This document shows positions 35,213-44,423 of a stretch of 64,000 nt of DNA, one piece after another. How positions within the stretch are numbered: the first letter of the stretch is position 1; each line of letters opens with the position of its first letter. The stretch is from NCBI GenBank assembly GCA_050258755.1, contig JBLMZI010000011.1, positions 248,001 through 312,000 on the forward strand. Direction: 5' to 3'. The position numbers and the translations under genes are program-made. The notes below the pieces were generated by a model, which ran no database searches, was not told the origin of the DNA, and saw only the letters and a program-made list of their open reading frames with translations. This stretch comes from JBLMZI01 sp050258755. GTDB taxonomy: Bacteria; Bacillota; Syntrophomonadia; Syntrophomonadales; DTU052.

Positions 35213-35572
35213 ATGCCAACTGAAGAGAAAGTAATCGTTCAGGGACGGATCGTAGAAGGCGTCGTACAGGGGATTACGAAATTCGGCGCATTTGTGGAAC
35301 TGGATGCAGGCGTGGTGGGGCTGGTACATATTTCAGAGATTGCGGATACCTATGTCAATGACGTTCGGGACTTCCTCGACGTGGGGAATTTGGTCCGGGT
35401 TCGGGTGTTGAATGTCAGTGACGGCAAGATCGGGCTTTCAATCAAACAGGCGATTGAGCGTCCGCCGCGGCGGGACCATGCGAATCTGGAAGATAAACTG
35501 AACCGGTTTTTCAAGGAAAGCGACGAAAGGCAGCAATCCTTGAAAATGAAGCAGGACGCCCGGCGCAAATGA
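35213..35572 (+). CDS. S1 RNA-binding domain protein (YabR-like)
   Basis: 119 residues. Residues about 8-78 form an S1 domain (GRIVEGVVQGITKFGAFVEL, GLVHISEIAD, VRVLNVSDGKIGLSIKQA), followed by a charged tail. YabR-like proteins sit after divIC in Firmicutes. The SD GGGGGG is about 13 nt before the ATG, rather far. Confidence 0.88.
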   Translation: MPTEEKVIVQGRIVEGVVQGITKFGAFVELDAGVVGLVHISEIADTYVNDVRDFLDVGNLVRVRVLNVSDGKIGLSIKQAIERPPRRDHANLEDKLNRFFKESDERQQSLKMKQDARRK

Positions 35573-35583
35573 ATTGAATACCG

Positions 35584-35609
35584 CACTCCTTCGTATGAAG
35601 GAGTGTTTT
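35584..35609 (+). terminator. Terminator after the S1-domain gene
   Basis: CACTCCTTC-GTAT-GAAGGAGTG followed by TTTTCTGTTTT. Confidence 0.88.
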
Positions 35610-35657
35610 CTGTTTTCGCCGGCCATTCCGATTTTGATTCCACTGGAGGAGAGCGTT

Positions 35658-36527
35658 ATGCGGTATGCGGCCAGTGATATCGGCACCAACTCATCGCGGT
35701 TACTGATCGCGGATGTGATTGACGGCCACATTGAAGTGAAGGTCAAACAGGTTGTAACGACCCGCATTGGAGAGGGGCTGCACGAGGCCGGCTGGATTCG
35801 GCCAAAGGCGATGGAACGAACGATTGAGTGCCTCAATCACTTTGCCGATTTAATGGCCCGTTGGAAGGTGGATAAGTACAAGCTGGTGGCCACAGCGGCG
35901 GTGCGTGAAGCTGCCAACGGCACCGATTTTGTGACGTTAGCAGAGGATAAAACCGGTCTTAAGATTGGGATTCTGCCCGGTGACGAGGAGGGCCGCCTGA
36001 GCTATCATGGCGCCTACAGAGGGCTTGGGCTGTCCGTGCCGCCGATTGTTGTCGATGTGGGGGGCGGCAGCACCGAGTTCGCCCGGCTGGATGAACGCCT
36101 GGAGATCGCCAGTTTTCCGGTTGGCGCGGTGCGCGCCACTGAGGCGGACTGGTCGGAAAACGAGATCAAGGAACGCCTGGCCGGTGCAGAGCGGTTTTCC
36201 GTTCCGGGCGCGCCGGTTGTCTTTGTCGGCGGGACGGCAACGACAATGGTGGCCGTGAAAAGAGAATTAAGATTCTATGATCCCCAAAAGGTGCAGGGGG
36301 AAACGCTGGCCCGCGAGGAAATGGCGGCGCTCCACCGGCGCCTGGGCGCCCTCGGGCTGGCCGAACGGAAAAAGGTTCCAGGGCTTCAACCGGAACGGGC
36401 CGATATCATTCTACAGGGGATTTTGATCGTAATGTCGGCTCTGGACATACTGCAGGCCGACCGGGCGATCGTCAGTGACAGCGATCTCCTGGACGGCCTG
36501 ATCTGGGAAATGGCCGAAAACCGGTGA
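35658..36527 (+). CDS. ppx: Exopolyphosphatase / GppA phosphatase family protein
   Basis: 289 residues, the short two-domain form. AASDIGTNSSRLLIADV is the phosphate-1 loop, ATAAVREA follows, and VVDVGGGSTEFA is the second nucleotide/phosphate loop. It cleaves polyphosphate or pppGpp; the short form lacks the C-terminal HD-like domains of E. coli Ppx. ATG 35658 follows GGAGGAGA. It ends 4 bp from the convergent carbonic anhydrase. Confidence 0.88.
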   Translation: MRYAASDIGTNSSRLLIADVIDGHIEVKVKQVVTTRIGEGLHEAGWIRPKAMERTIECLNHFADLMARWKVDKYKLVATAAVREAANGTDFVTLAEDKTGLKIGILPGDEEGRLSYHGAYRGLGLSVPPIVVDVGGGSTEFARLDERLEIASFPVGAVRATEADWSENEIKERLAGAERFSVPGAPVVFVGGTATTMVAVKRELRFYDPQKVQGETLAREEMAALHRRLGALGLAERKKVPGLQPERADIILQGILIVMSALDILQADRAIVSDSDLLDGLIWEMAENR

Positions 36528-36531
36528 TGGT

Positions 36532-37140
36532 TTAATCGAGAAATACCACCTTGCCGCTTTCCAATTCGTATTTCGCGCCAACGATGCGCAGCTCGCCATG
36601 TTCGATCATGTGGTGCAGCACCGCGCTCTTTTTCAGTTCGGCAACGACCGCTTTCACGTTTTCGATCTCCGCTTGTTGATAAAGCGCGTTTCCGGACGCG
36701 CCGGCCGCTTTCGCTTTTTCCACCGAGGGAAGAATTTTGGCCACGATCGAGCCGATGCTGCCGGGCGCTTCCCCGCCGTCGACAGTCGCTTTCACTGCGC
36801 CGCATTTTTCATGACCCAGCACGACTGCCAGCGGGCAGCCAAGATGTTCGGCCGCATACTCCACGCTTCCCACCGCGATGGGGTCCACCACATTGCCTGC
36901 GGTGCGCACGACAAAGATATCACCCAGTCCCACATCAAAAATGTGTTCCACCGCCGCCCGGGAATCCGAGCATCCGATTACGATGGCAAACGGGTGCTGG
37001 CCATTGGTTGATAAATCAATCCGCCGGGCCTGGCTGAGATCCGCTTTGCCGCCCTGGCTCGCGACGAAACGCTGGTTGCCGTCAATCAGTTGCTGGCGGG
37101 CTTCCGCCGCCGTGGGTCCATGTCCGTGATGATGACTCAA
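36532..37140 (-). CDS. Beta-class carbonic anhydrase
   Basis: 202 residues. Interconverts CO2 and bicarbonate. The zinc ligands are Cys57 and Asp59 in GCSDSR, and His110 and Cys113 in GHEKCGAV, with Arg61 forming the Asp-Arg dyad. No signal peptide is seen; the N-terminus is His-rich (MSHHHGHG). SD TGGAGG precedes the ATG. It may feed bicarbonate/CO2 to carboxylation or to formate metabolism encoded downstream. Confidence 0.93.
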   Translation of the reverse strand: MSHHHGHGPTAAEARQQLIDGNQRFVASQGGKADLSQARRIDLSTNGQHPFAIVIGCSDSRAAVEHIFDVGLGDIFVVRTAGNVVDPIAVGSVEYAAEHLGCPLAVVLGHEKCGAVKATVDGGEAPGSIGSIVAKILPSVEKAKAAGASGNALYQQAEIENVKAVVAELKKSAVLHHMIEHGELRIVGAKYELESGKVVFLD

Positions 37141-37611
37141 AACAACACCTCCAAAAAGTAGTGGAGAAGTATTCGAGAAGCGTCCCCGAATTCCCTGCCA
37201 AATATACCCTCAAGCCTGCTATTTAACGTTCGCAGCCACTTTTTCAGGAATAAACAGTCTCGCCCGCCCTTATTCCATCCGATATTTTGAAACGGCTCAA
37301 GTCGGAACAAAATAACCGGCTGCCTGACCAGAAAAGATGCCCGGCGATAACGTCGAGAGCTCCGGTAAAATGCCCATTTCAAATACTTTTGACCAAATGG
37401 TCTTCATTGGGTACCCCAATAATGAAGAAAAATTGGCGAAAACAACAATTCTGAAAACGGGTTGAGTAGAAATTTGTAGAAATACCAAGAAATGGGTAGC
37501 AATTTTCGGAGGATTTGTCGTCAAATGGGGACAGTGGGTTTTGGCAAAATTGACCAATTAATCGCGGGGTGCTACTTTTAAGCCAATTTTAAAACGTCTG
37601 GAGGAGTAGCC
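37141..37611. other. 471-bp AT-rich gap between the carbonic anhydrase and first aspartase
   Basis: No convincing gene on either strand. It contains an inverted repeat at 37402-37427 (CTTC-ATTGGG-TAC-CCCAAT, then GAAG) and the promoter at 37550-37578. It must also hold the carbonic anhydrase promoter, which I could not place. Confidence 0.55.
37550..37578 (+). promoter_or_regulatory. Sigma-A promoter of the aspartase genes
   Basis: TTGACC (37550-37555), 17-bp spacer, TACTTT (37573-37578), ending 33 bp before the ATG. Confidence 0.55.
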
Positions 37612-39045
37612 ATGCGGATGGAACATGACTTGTTAGGCGAAATGGATATCCCGGAATCAGTTTATTGGGGGATTCATACCCAGCGGGCACTGACCAATTT
37701 TGCAATATCGCGAACCAGGGTGCATCCGGTGCTTATCCGGGCGTTCGGCACCGTTAAAGAAGCGGCGGCTCGCGCCAACTATGAGCTCGGTTATCTCAAG
37801 GAGCCGGTTGCCCGGGCGATTATCAAGGCTGCGGGCGAACTTCGCAGGGGAGAATGGCAGGATCAATTCCCGCTGGACGCGGTACAGGGAGGCGCGGGGA
37901 CATCGACCAATATGAATGTCAATGAGGTGATCGCGAACCGGGCCCTGGAGATCCTTGGCCAACCGAAAGCCCGGTACGATCACGTCAATCCATACGACCA
38001 TGTCAACTTGCATCAGTCAACCAATGATACCTACCCAACCGCTCTAAAAATTGCGGCTATCTGGATGATTCGCCCGCTCGCCGACTGTTTTGCAGAAATG
38101 CAGACCGCCCTCCAGGAAAAAACGGTTGAGTTTGCGGGCGTGATCAAGACCGGACGGACACAACTGCAGGACGCGGTGCCGATCACCGTCGGTCAGGCAA
38201 TGGGGGCCTGGGCGCAGGCGATATCCCGGGACCGCTCGCGGCTGTATAAAGCGGAACAGCGGCTGCGGCATGTACCCATGGGCGGAACCGCTGTGGGTAC
38301 CGGAATGAATGCACCGCAAAATTATGTTGATCTCGTGAACGATGAATTGCGCCGGCTGGCGCGCATCGGGATTGCCCGTGCCGAGAACATGATCGATGCG
38401 ACGCAGAACCTGGATGTCTTTACCGAAGTATCCGGTTTATTAAAAGCGACGGCAACCAACCTGACCAAGATCGCCAACGATCTTCGATTAATGAGCTCAG
38501 GGCCGGTGAGCGGGCTGGGGGAACTGATTCTGCCCGCGGTCCAGTCCGGATCATCGATTATGCCGGGGAAAGTGAACCCGGTCATGCCGGAAATGATCAA
38601 CCAGGTCGCCATTCGGGTGGTGGCGAACGATATGGCGATCACTCAGGCTTCTTCCATGGGACAACTTGAACTGAACGCCTTTTTACCGATCGTTGCTCAT
38701 CATCTGCTCGATTCCCTGGAGATCATGACCAATGGCGTACAGCTTTTTACCGAACTGTGTATACGGGGAATCCAAGTAGATCGGGCCCGGTGCGAGGACG
38801 GGCTTGCCTGCGGGATTGGCGCTGTTACCGCGCTGACTCCCCATATTGGCTACAGCCAGGCCCAGGAAATTTACCAAATCGCCCGCCGGGATCACAAGAC
38901 GATCCGGGAAACGGTTCTTGCGCTTGAGCTGTTTGAACCGGACGACTTAGATCAGATTTTAAACCTGCAGGCGATGACCCGGCCGGGGATTGTCGGTTCC
39001 GTGGCAAACTCCGGCATAAAGCGGTGCGAAGTAGGGAATCAATGA
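37612..39045 (+). CDS. aspA: Aspartate ammonia-lyase (first tandem copy)
   Basis: 477 residues, fumarase/aspartase superfamily. GSSIMPGKVNPVMPEMINQ carries the superfamily signature with the aspartase-type continuation (fumarases usually read NPTQCE). GAGTSTNMNVNEV and HQSTNDTYPT are the other active-site segments. It converts aspartate to fumarate and ammonia, releasing an electron acceptor or a nitrogen source. SD TGGAGGAG lies before ATG 37612. It is about 80% identical by eye to the next gene. Confidence 0.9.
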   Translation: MRMEHDLLGEMDIPESVYWGIHTQRALTNFAISRTRVHPVLIRAFGTVKEAAARANYELGYLKEPVARAIIKAAGELRRGEWQDQFPLDAVQGGAGTSTNMNVNEVIANRALEILGQPKARYDHVNPYDHVNLHQSTNDTYPTALKIAAIWMIRPLADCFAEMQTALQEKTVEFAGVIKTGRTQLQDAVPITVGQAMGAWAQAISRDRSRLYKAEQRLRHVPMGGTAVGTGMNAPQNYVDLVNDELRRLARIGIARAENMIDATQNLDVFTEVSGLLKATATNLTKIANDLRLMSSGPVSGLGELILPAVQSGSSIMPGKVNPVMPEMINQVAIRVVANDMAITQASSMGQLELNAFLPIVAHHLLDSLEIMTNGVQLFTELCIRGIQVDRARCEDGLACGIGAVTALTPHIGYSQAQEIYQIARRDHKTIRETVLALELFEPDDLDQILNLQAMTRPGIVGSVANSGIKRCEVGNQ

Positions 39046-39201
39046 CGTCCAAGCGGGTAAATACCCTGAGGGTCTGATCGCCGGGTACAACAGCCGGAGC
39101 AGGCGGTAAACAGGATGCGCTGGATGAACGAAAGTCCCGTTGACGGCGCGGAGCGGCTTTTGTTATCTTTAAGCCACTTCTTTCACCGGGAGGATGACGC
39201 C

Positions 39202-40632
39202 ATGCGCCTGGAACACGACCTGATCGGAGAAATGGATATCCCGGAATCGGCTTATTGGGGGATTCACACCCAGCGGGCACTGGCGAATTTCGCGGTGTCG
39301 CGCACCCGGGTTCACCCGGTGCTGATCCAGGCCTTTGGAGCTGTCAAAGAGGCCGCCGCAAGAGCGAATTTGGAACTGGGATATCTGGAACAACCGGCTG
39401 CCCAGGCGATGATACAGGCCGCCGAAGAACTTCGCAGGGGAAAATGGCTGGATCAATTCCCGCTGGACGCAATTCAGGGCGGCGCCGGCACCTCGACCAA
39501 CATGAACGTGAACGAGGTCCTTGCGAACCGGGCTCTGGAACTCCTGGGCGAACCCAAAGGCAGTTATGACACCGTCAACCCGTATGATCACGTCAATCTA
39601 CACCAGTCGACCAATGATACTTATCCGACTGCACTGCGGATTGCCGCTATTTGGATGATCCTGCCCCTCTCCGAACGAATCGCCGAACTGCAGGATGCGA
39701 TCCAGGAAAAGGAGGCAGAATTCGCAGGTGTGATTAAGACTGGCCGGACCCAGCTGCAGGATGCCGTGCCGATCACCGTCGGGCAGGCAATGAGCGCATG
39801 GGCGCAGGCGATTTCCCGGGACCGCTGGCGGCTGTATAAAGTGGAAGAGCGGCTTCGCCAGGTCCCGCTCGGCGGAACCGCGGTTGGAACTGGGCTGAAC
39901 GCTCCGAAAAATTACGTTTTCCTGGTGAATGATAAACTGCGCGAACTGGCCGGTGGTGGAATTGCCCGGGCGGAAAACATGATCGATGCCACGCAGAACC
40001 TTGATGTTTTCGCAGAGGTTTCGGGGCTATTAAAGGCCGCGGCCACGAATTTGACCAAAATTGCCAACGATATACGACTGATGAGCTCAGGCCCGGTCGG
40101 CGGGCTTGGTGAACTGATTTTACCGGCTGTCCAGCCCGGGTCCTCTATTATGCCCGGGAAAGTGAACCCGGTCATCCCAGAAATGGTGAACCAGGTTTGC
40201 ATCCGGGTGATATCGAATGATCTGGCGATTACGCTCGCTGCTTCGATGGGGCAGCTCGAACTCAATGCTTTTCTGCCGGTGGTTGCCCATCATCTGCTTG
40301 ACTCCCTTGAGATAATGGCGAACGGAGTGCGGCTTTTGACCGAACTGTGCATCCGCGGAATGGATGTGGACCGCAGTCGATGCGAGGAACTGCTGGCGCG
40401 CGGGATCGGCGTGGTCACGGCACTGACGCCGCATCTCGGATACGGCCGGGCACAGGAGGTTTACGAAAGGGCGCGCAAGGAGCACAAAACCATCCGAGAA
40501 ATCGTTTTGGAGATGGACCTGCTGGAATCGGCCGATTTGGATCAGATCTTAAACCCCCGGGAAATGACCCGGCCCGGGATTGCCGGGAGTAAAGGCAAGA
40601 AGCCGAAGTCGAGCAAAATACGGCACGATTGA
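39202..40632 (+). CDS. aspA: Aspartate ammonia-lyase (second tandem copy)
   Basis: 476 residues, the same motifs as the first copy (GAGTSTNMNVNEV, HQSTNDTYPT, GSSIMPGKVNPVIPEMVNQ). The C-terminal tail is lysine-rich and differs from its twin. ATG 39202 is chosen because GGGAGGA precedes it and because MRLEHDLIGEMDIPES then aligns with the twin N-terminus. No terminator is obvious between the copies, so both may be on one message with the HicB-like gene 17 nt downstream. Confidence 0.9.
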   Translation: MRLEHDLIGEMDIPESAYWGIHTQRALANFAVSRTRVHPVLIQAFGAVKEAAARANLELGYLEQPAAQAMIQAAEELRRGKWLDQFPLDAIQGGAGTSTNMNVNEVLANRALELLGEPKGSYDTVNPYDHVNLHQSTNDTYPTALRIAAIWMILPLSERIAELQDAIQEKEAEFAGVIKTGRTQLQDAVPITVGQAMSAWAQAISRDRWRLYKVEERLRQVPLGGTAVGTGLNAPKNYVFLVNDKLRELAGGGIARAENMIDATQNLDVFAEVSGLLKAAATNLTKIANDIRLMSSGPVGGLGELILPAVQPGSSIMPGKVNPVIPEMVNQVCIRVISNDLAITLAASMGQLELNAFLPVVAHHLLDSLEIMANGVRLLTELCIRGMDVDRSRCEELLARGIGVVTALTPHLGYGRAQEVYERARKEHKTIREIVLEMDLLESADLDQILNPREMTRPGIAGSKGKKPKSSKIRHD

Positions 40633-40648
40633 CGAGAGGTGAAGCGAA

Positions 40649-40948
40649 ATGGAGCTGCGCCAGACCTACTACGGGGTTTTTGATTACAGCGAAGAGACGA
40701 TTTACGTATTTTTCCCCGATATTCCAGGATGCTACGCCTCGGGCGAAACGCCCGAGGACGCGGTGCTCTGGGCCAAAGAAGCCCTGGAACACTATCTGTA
40801 TACGTTTCAGGAAATAGGCTTGCCCAATGCTTCGGCACCGGACGATATTGCCCTGGAAGAGGACCAAAAGATAATGCCAGTGGAGGCCGTTTTGGATGTC
40901 ATAGAGAGTAATGGAGTCCGGTCACTGCGGATGCGCGGCCAGAGGTAA
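40649..40948 (+). CDS. HicB-like family protein without HicA partner
   Basis: 99 residues. YYGVFDYSEETIYVFFPDIPGCYASGETPEDAVLWAKEAL is the degraded RNase-H-like fold of HicB antitoxins; a C-terminal DNA-binding helix pair is not obvious. No HicA toxin ORF (about 60 residues, dsRBD-like) is seen on either side. SD GAGAGGTGA. It is directly behind the second aspartase and before a strong terminator. Confidence 0.7.
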   Translation: MELRQTYYGVFDYSEETIYVFFPDIPGCYASGETPEDAVLWAKEALEHYLYTFQEIGLPNASAPDDIALEEDQKIMPVEAVLDVIESNGVRSLRMRGQR

Positions 40949-40966
40949 GCCCGCAAATTGGAAAAG

Positions 40967-41003
40967 AAAAAGCGCCCGAGCCGGTTGGCCCGGGCGCTTT
41001 TTT
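40967..41003. terminator. Bidirectional terminator, HicB-like gene and SOD
   Basis: AAAAAGCGCCCG (40967-40978) pairs with CGGGCGCTTTTTT (40991-41003), serving both convergent units. Confidence 0.92.
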
Positions 41004-41013
41004 GCAGTAAAAA

Positions 41014-41610
41014 CTAACGAACGACATTGGAATAGCGGATTTTAACATCTTCCCAATTGACGAGATTCCACCAGGCTTCGACCCAGGCGGCCCGCTTATT
41101 CTGATACTTGAGATAGTAGGCATGTTCCCAAACATCCACGATCAGCAAGGGAACTGAACCCCACTGGGTCAGATCCTGATGCTTTTCGATCTGGAGAATT
41201 TCCAGCTTGCCAAAAACGCCGTTCCAGCAAAGTGCGGTCCAGCCCGAGCCCTCAACCGCGGCAGCCGCGGCGGAAAACTGCTTCTTGAACGCTTCAAAGC
41301 TTCCGAAATCATAGGCAATTCTGTCAGCAAGGCCTTCAGAAGGCTGACCGCCGCCAGTCGGGGTCATGTTTTTCCAGAAAACCGAGTGGAGAATATGACC
41401 GGAACCGTGAAAGGCAAGTTCGCGCTCCCAGTGCTTAACCAGAGCGAAATCGCCGCTTTCACGCGCTTCTTTCAGCTTGGCTTCCGCGTTGTTCAGGCCG
41501 TCGACATAGGCTTTGTGATGCATGTCGTGGTGGATTCGAACCGTTTGTTCGTCGTAGTACGGCTCCAGGGCGTCGTAAGCGTACGGAAGATCAGGAAGAT
41601 TGTGCGGCAT
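41014..41610 (-). CDS. Superoxide dismutase, Fe/Mn type
   Basis: 198 residues. Metal ligands are in RIHHDMHHKAYVDGLN, the GHILHSVFWKNM block, and DVWEHAYYLKYQNKRAAW (Asp and His). Iron versus manganese cannot be decided by eye. No signal peptide is present from ATG 41610, which follows AGGAGT; upstream in-frame codons are leader. It protects an anaerobe, whose neighbouring operons encode oxygen-sensitive Fe-S enzymes, from air exposure. Confidence 0.95.
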   Translation of the reverse strand: MPHNLPDLPYAYDALEPYYDEQTVRIHHDMHHKAYVDGLNNAEAKLKEARESGDFALVKHWERELAFHGSGHILHSVFWKNMTPTGGGQPSEGLADRIAYDFGSFEAFKKQFSAAAAAVEGSGWTALCWNGVFGKLEILQIEKHQDLTQWGSVPLLIVDVWEHAYYLKYQNKRAAWVEAWWNLVNWEDVKIRYSNVVR

Positions 41611-41816
41611 TCCAATCACTCCTTGCGTTTTTTTCTGCGGGGAAACGAATCCTGCCCCGCCCCTATAATTTACCACATTGGTCCTTTTTTAACCAGCGGA
41701 AGGAACATGGGAAATCCATGGCGGAACCGGGCATTCACTCACGATGCGGCATGGTGGTTGGAAGCCGCGCCAGTGTGCTACAATCGAGGAAGTTATAGGA
41801 TAAAGGAGTCATTGAG

Positions 41817-43139
41817 ATGATCTCAGTGCCGCAGCTTCTTCTTCTCGTACTGATTACCATCGGCGGAATCACCGCCGCGTTTCTTACCGATACCCCGTTT
41901 GCGGTGGGCTTTTTGCCCGGATTAGCCTGTTTGATCATCCTGGCCCGGCGCACCGGGAGTGGATGGGAGAGCCTGCGCGCAGCGGCGTTTGACGGGATGC
42001 GCGGTCTTATAGAAGTGGTGTGGATTTTGCTTTTGCTCGGGCTGTTGGTTCCTGCCTGGACAGCCTCCGGAACCATCCCGTACATGGTAGATCTCGGCCT
42101 TCGCTGGCTGAATCCCGATTTCTTTATCGTAAGCGCTTTTGTGATCACCGGGCTAGTGTCGATGATTCTCGGGTCGGCTTTAGGAACCCTAAGTTCCATT
42201 GGCATTGCCCTAATGGGAGCCGCCGGCATTGTCGGCGTTTCTCAACCCTTGATCGCCGGTGCGCTTATTTCCGGCGCACTGCTGGGAGACCGCACTTCGC
42301 CTTTCTCCAGCATCAACCAGTTGACGGCTGACAGTATCGGGCTGCCAAAATCGGACCACATCCGCGCGATTTTTCCCACAACGCTTATCGCATTCCTGGC
42401 TGCGGCAGCCGCCTTTACGGGGTTTGATTGGTTCCAGGGCGGCGCCGGAGGGCATGTGATTTTAACAAGTCACATGAAACAGTACTTTTTCATGACGCCG
42501 CTCCTTTTAATCCCGCCAATCTTTCTAATCGGCGCTATCCTTTTTAGATGGACCACACGGAACGCGTTAATCGGCGGTCTGATGATTGCGGTGTTTTTGG
42601 GCACGATACTGCAGGATCTTGGGACGGCGCAGTGGGCCAGCTATCTCATCTTCGGGTATAGCGGCGATCCTGCGGTACTGCAGGGTAAAGGCCTGATCGG
42701 CATGCTGGCCCTGGTCATTTTCGTGTTGCTGACCGGGGCGTTTAACGGAATTTTGCGGGAAACAGGCTTTTTGGACCCGTATATTCGAAACATTCTCGGG
42801 ACGGGGGGTCTGGGTGCCAGCACCCTCCGGGCCGGTGGCTTTGCCATTCTTCTTTCCATGGTGACCTGCAACCAGGCGCTTCCGGTCATGATCAGCGGCA
42901 ACAGCCTGGCTGGGCCCTGGATCGAGCGGTTCTCTGTAAAAGACCTCTCCCGGGTTGTGGCTGATACCAGTGTCGTCTTTCCGATGTTGGTACCGTGGAA
43001 TATGTTTGCGATTCTTTCCGGAAAAATTATCGGCGTGCCGAGTGAATCGTACACGCCGTATGCCTTCTTTGCGCTTGGGCTGCCAGTGGCGACCCTCTGC
43101 CTGTCGTTCCTTCGGGAGAGAATTCAGCGCACCGGTTAA
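41817..43139 (+). CDS. NhaC family Na+/H+ antiporter or Na+-coupled exchanger
   Basis: 440 residues, about eleven helices, with LISGALLGDRTSPFSS and VFPMLVPWNMF characteristic of the NhaC/MleN family. Members exchange Na+ for H+ or for organic anions (malate/lactate). Following the aspartase genes, a dicarboxylate role is possible but unproven. SD AAAGGAG; an extended -10 (TGCTACAAT, TACAAT at 41779-41784) lies upstream. It overlaps the convergent hydF stop by 4 nt. Confidence 0.85.
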   Translation: MISVPQLLLLVLITIGGITAAFLTDTPFAVGFLPGLACLIILARRTGSGWESLRAAAFDGMRGLIEVVWILLLLGLLVPAWTASGTIPYMVDLGLRWLNPDFFIVSAFVITGLVSMILGSALGTLSSIGIALMGAAGIVGVSQPLIAGALISGALLGDRTSPFSSINQLTADSIGLPKSDHIRAIFPTTLIAFLAAAAAFTGFDWFQGGAGGHVILTSHMKQYFFMTPLLLIPPIFLIGAILFRWTTRNALIGGLMIAVFLGTILQDLGTAQWASYLIFGYSGDPAVLQGKGLIGMLALVIFVLLTGAFNGILRETGFLDPYIRNILGTGGLGASTLRAGGFAILLSMVTCNQALPVMISGNSLAGPWIERFSVKDLSRVVADTSVVFPMLVPWNMFAILSGKIIGVPSESYTPYAFFALGLPVATLCLSFLRERIQRTG

Positions 43140-44383
43140 ATCGCGGCTTCTTCCTTATCTTCGGCCAGGTATATTTGTTTTGCGCGCGGAAACGGGTCCA
43201 GGGCCCGAGCCAGAATGCCGTGCACAAAAGCCAGCAGCACGCCGTAATTCACGATGGGCACCTCGCGCTCGACCGCCTGCTGGATGCGGTACAGCATCTG
43301 CCGCCGATTGATCATACACCCGCCGCAGTGTACCACCAGTTTGTAGTCCTCCAGGTTCTCCGGATAACCGGTGCCGCTTGAAAAGTCAAACTGCAGTTCC
43401 CCGCCGACATACTGACGCAGCCAGCGCGGGATCTGTACCCGGCCAATGTCGTCCGCCTGTCGGTGGTGGGTGCATGCTTCGGCAATAAGGACCCGGTCGC
43501 CGGGGCGCAGGTTGTCAATGGCGCGCGCGCCCCGGACCAGCTCCAAAAGATCCCCCTTGTGGCGGGCAAACAGAATCGAAAACGAGGTCATCATCACATC
43601 ATTGGGTGTATCGGCGGCAACCTTTAAAAAGGCCTGGGAATCGGTCACCACGATTCGGGGCTTCCCGTTCAGCCTTCCCAGCGCTTCACGCAACTCCCGT
43701 TCCTTGACCACCATCGTAATCGCATCATTGTCAAGGATATCGCGGATGGTCTGAACCTGCGGCAGAATGAGCCGGCCCTTGGGTGCGGCGAGGTCGATCG
43801 GCACTACCAGGACACAGACATCGCCGGGATTGATCAAATCCCCGAGAATATGGGGCTCTTCGAAGTCAAAGGGTGCGTTTAGAATGATGCGTTCTTTCAA
43901 CGTGCCGATCCCGGTCCGGTTTTGCGCACTGACTTCCACCAGCGGAAGCCCGAACGCCTTTTCCAGCGCCGCCAGGTCAACCGTCGAAAGATCAGTCTTG
44001 TTAACCACGCCAATGATCGGGATTTTCTTTGCGCCGATTTCCGCCTTCAGGTCAAGCTCGAAGTCGGTCACCCCAACCGTGGCGTCGATGAGCACCAGCG
44101 CCAGATCGGTCTGGTTCAGCACTTCCCGGGTTTTTTTCACCCGCAGCTGCCCGAGGGTTCCAACATCGTCAATCCCGGCCGTGTCGATGATCATACAGGG
44201 TCCAATCGGCAGGATTTCCATGGCTTTGAACACCGGGTCGGTGGTGGTGCCCGGGATTTCCGAAACAACTGCCAGTTCCTGGTTTGTAAGGGCGTTGATC
44301 AGGCTCGACTTTCCGGCATTCCGGCGCCCAAAAAGCGCGATATGCAAACGGTTGGCTTTTGGCGTTTCCTGCATTTGACTCAC
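43136..44383 (-). CDS. hydF: [FeFe] hydrogenase maturation GTPase HydF
   Basis: 415 residues. The N-terminal GTPase has GRRNAGKSSLINAL (P-loop), TTTDPV, DTAGIDD and NKTD. The C-terminal cluster-binding domain has EACTHH and VHCGGCM, the C-x-H ... H-C-x2-C ligands of the [4Fe-4S] site. HydF is the scaffold on which the 2Fe subcluster is assembled before transfer to apo-HydA. It is last of the hydE-hydG-hydF run. SD GGAGTGAG precedes ATG 44383. Confidence 0.95.
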   Translation of the reverse strand: MSQMQETPKANRLHIALFGRRNAGKSSLINALTNQELAVVSEIPGTTTDPVFKAMEILPIGPCMIIDTAGIDDVGTLGQLRVKKTREVLNQTDLALVLIDATVGVTDFELDLKAEIGAKKIPIIGVVNKTDLSTVDLAALEKAFGLPLVEVSAQNRTGIGTLKERIILNAPFDFEEPHILGDLINPGDVCVLVVPIDLAAPKGRLILPQVQTIRDILDNDAITMVVKERELREALGRLNGKPRIVVTDSQAFLKVAADTPNDVMMTSFSILFARHKGDLLELVRGARAIDNLRPGDRVLIAEACTHHRQADDIGRVQIPRWLRQYVGGELQFDFSSGTGYPENLEDYKLVVHCGGCMINRRQMLYRIQQAVEREVPIVNYGVLLAFVHGILARALDPFPRAKQIYLAEDKEEAAI

Positions 44384-44423
44384 TCCTTAATTCTGGAAAA
44401 GGGACCCACCCCGGTGCTGCGCT

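Noticed and set aside
37612..40632. Class II fumarase as the identity of the tandem lyases
   Set aside because: The signature continues NPVMPEM/NPVIPEM as in aspartases rather than NPTQCE of fumarases.
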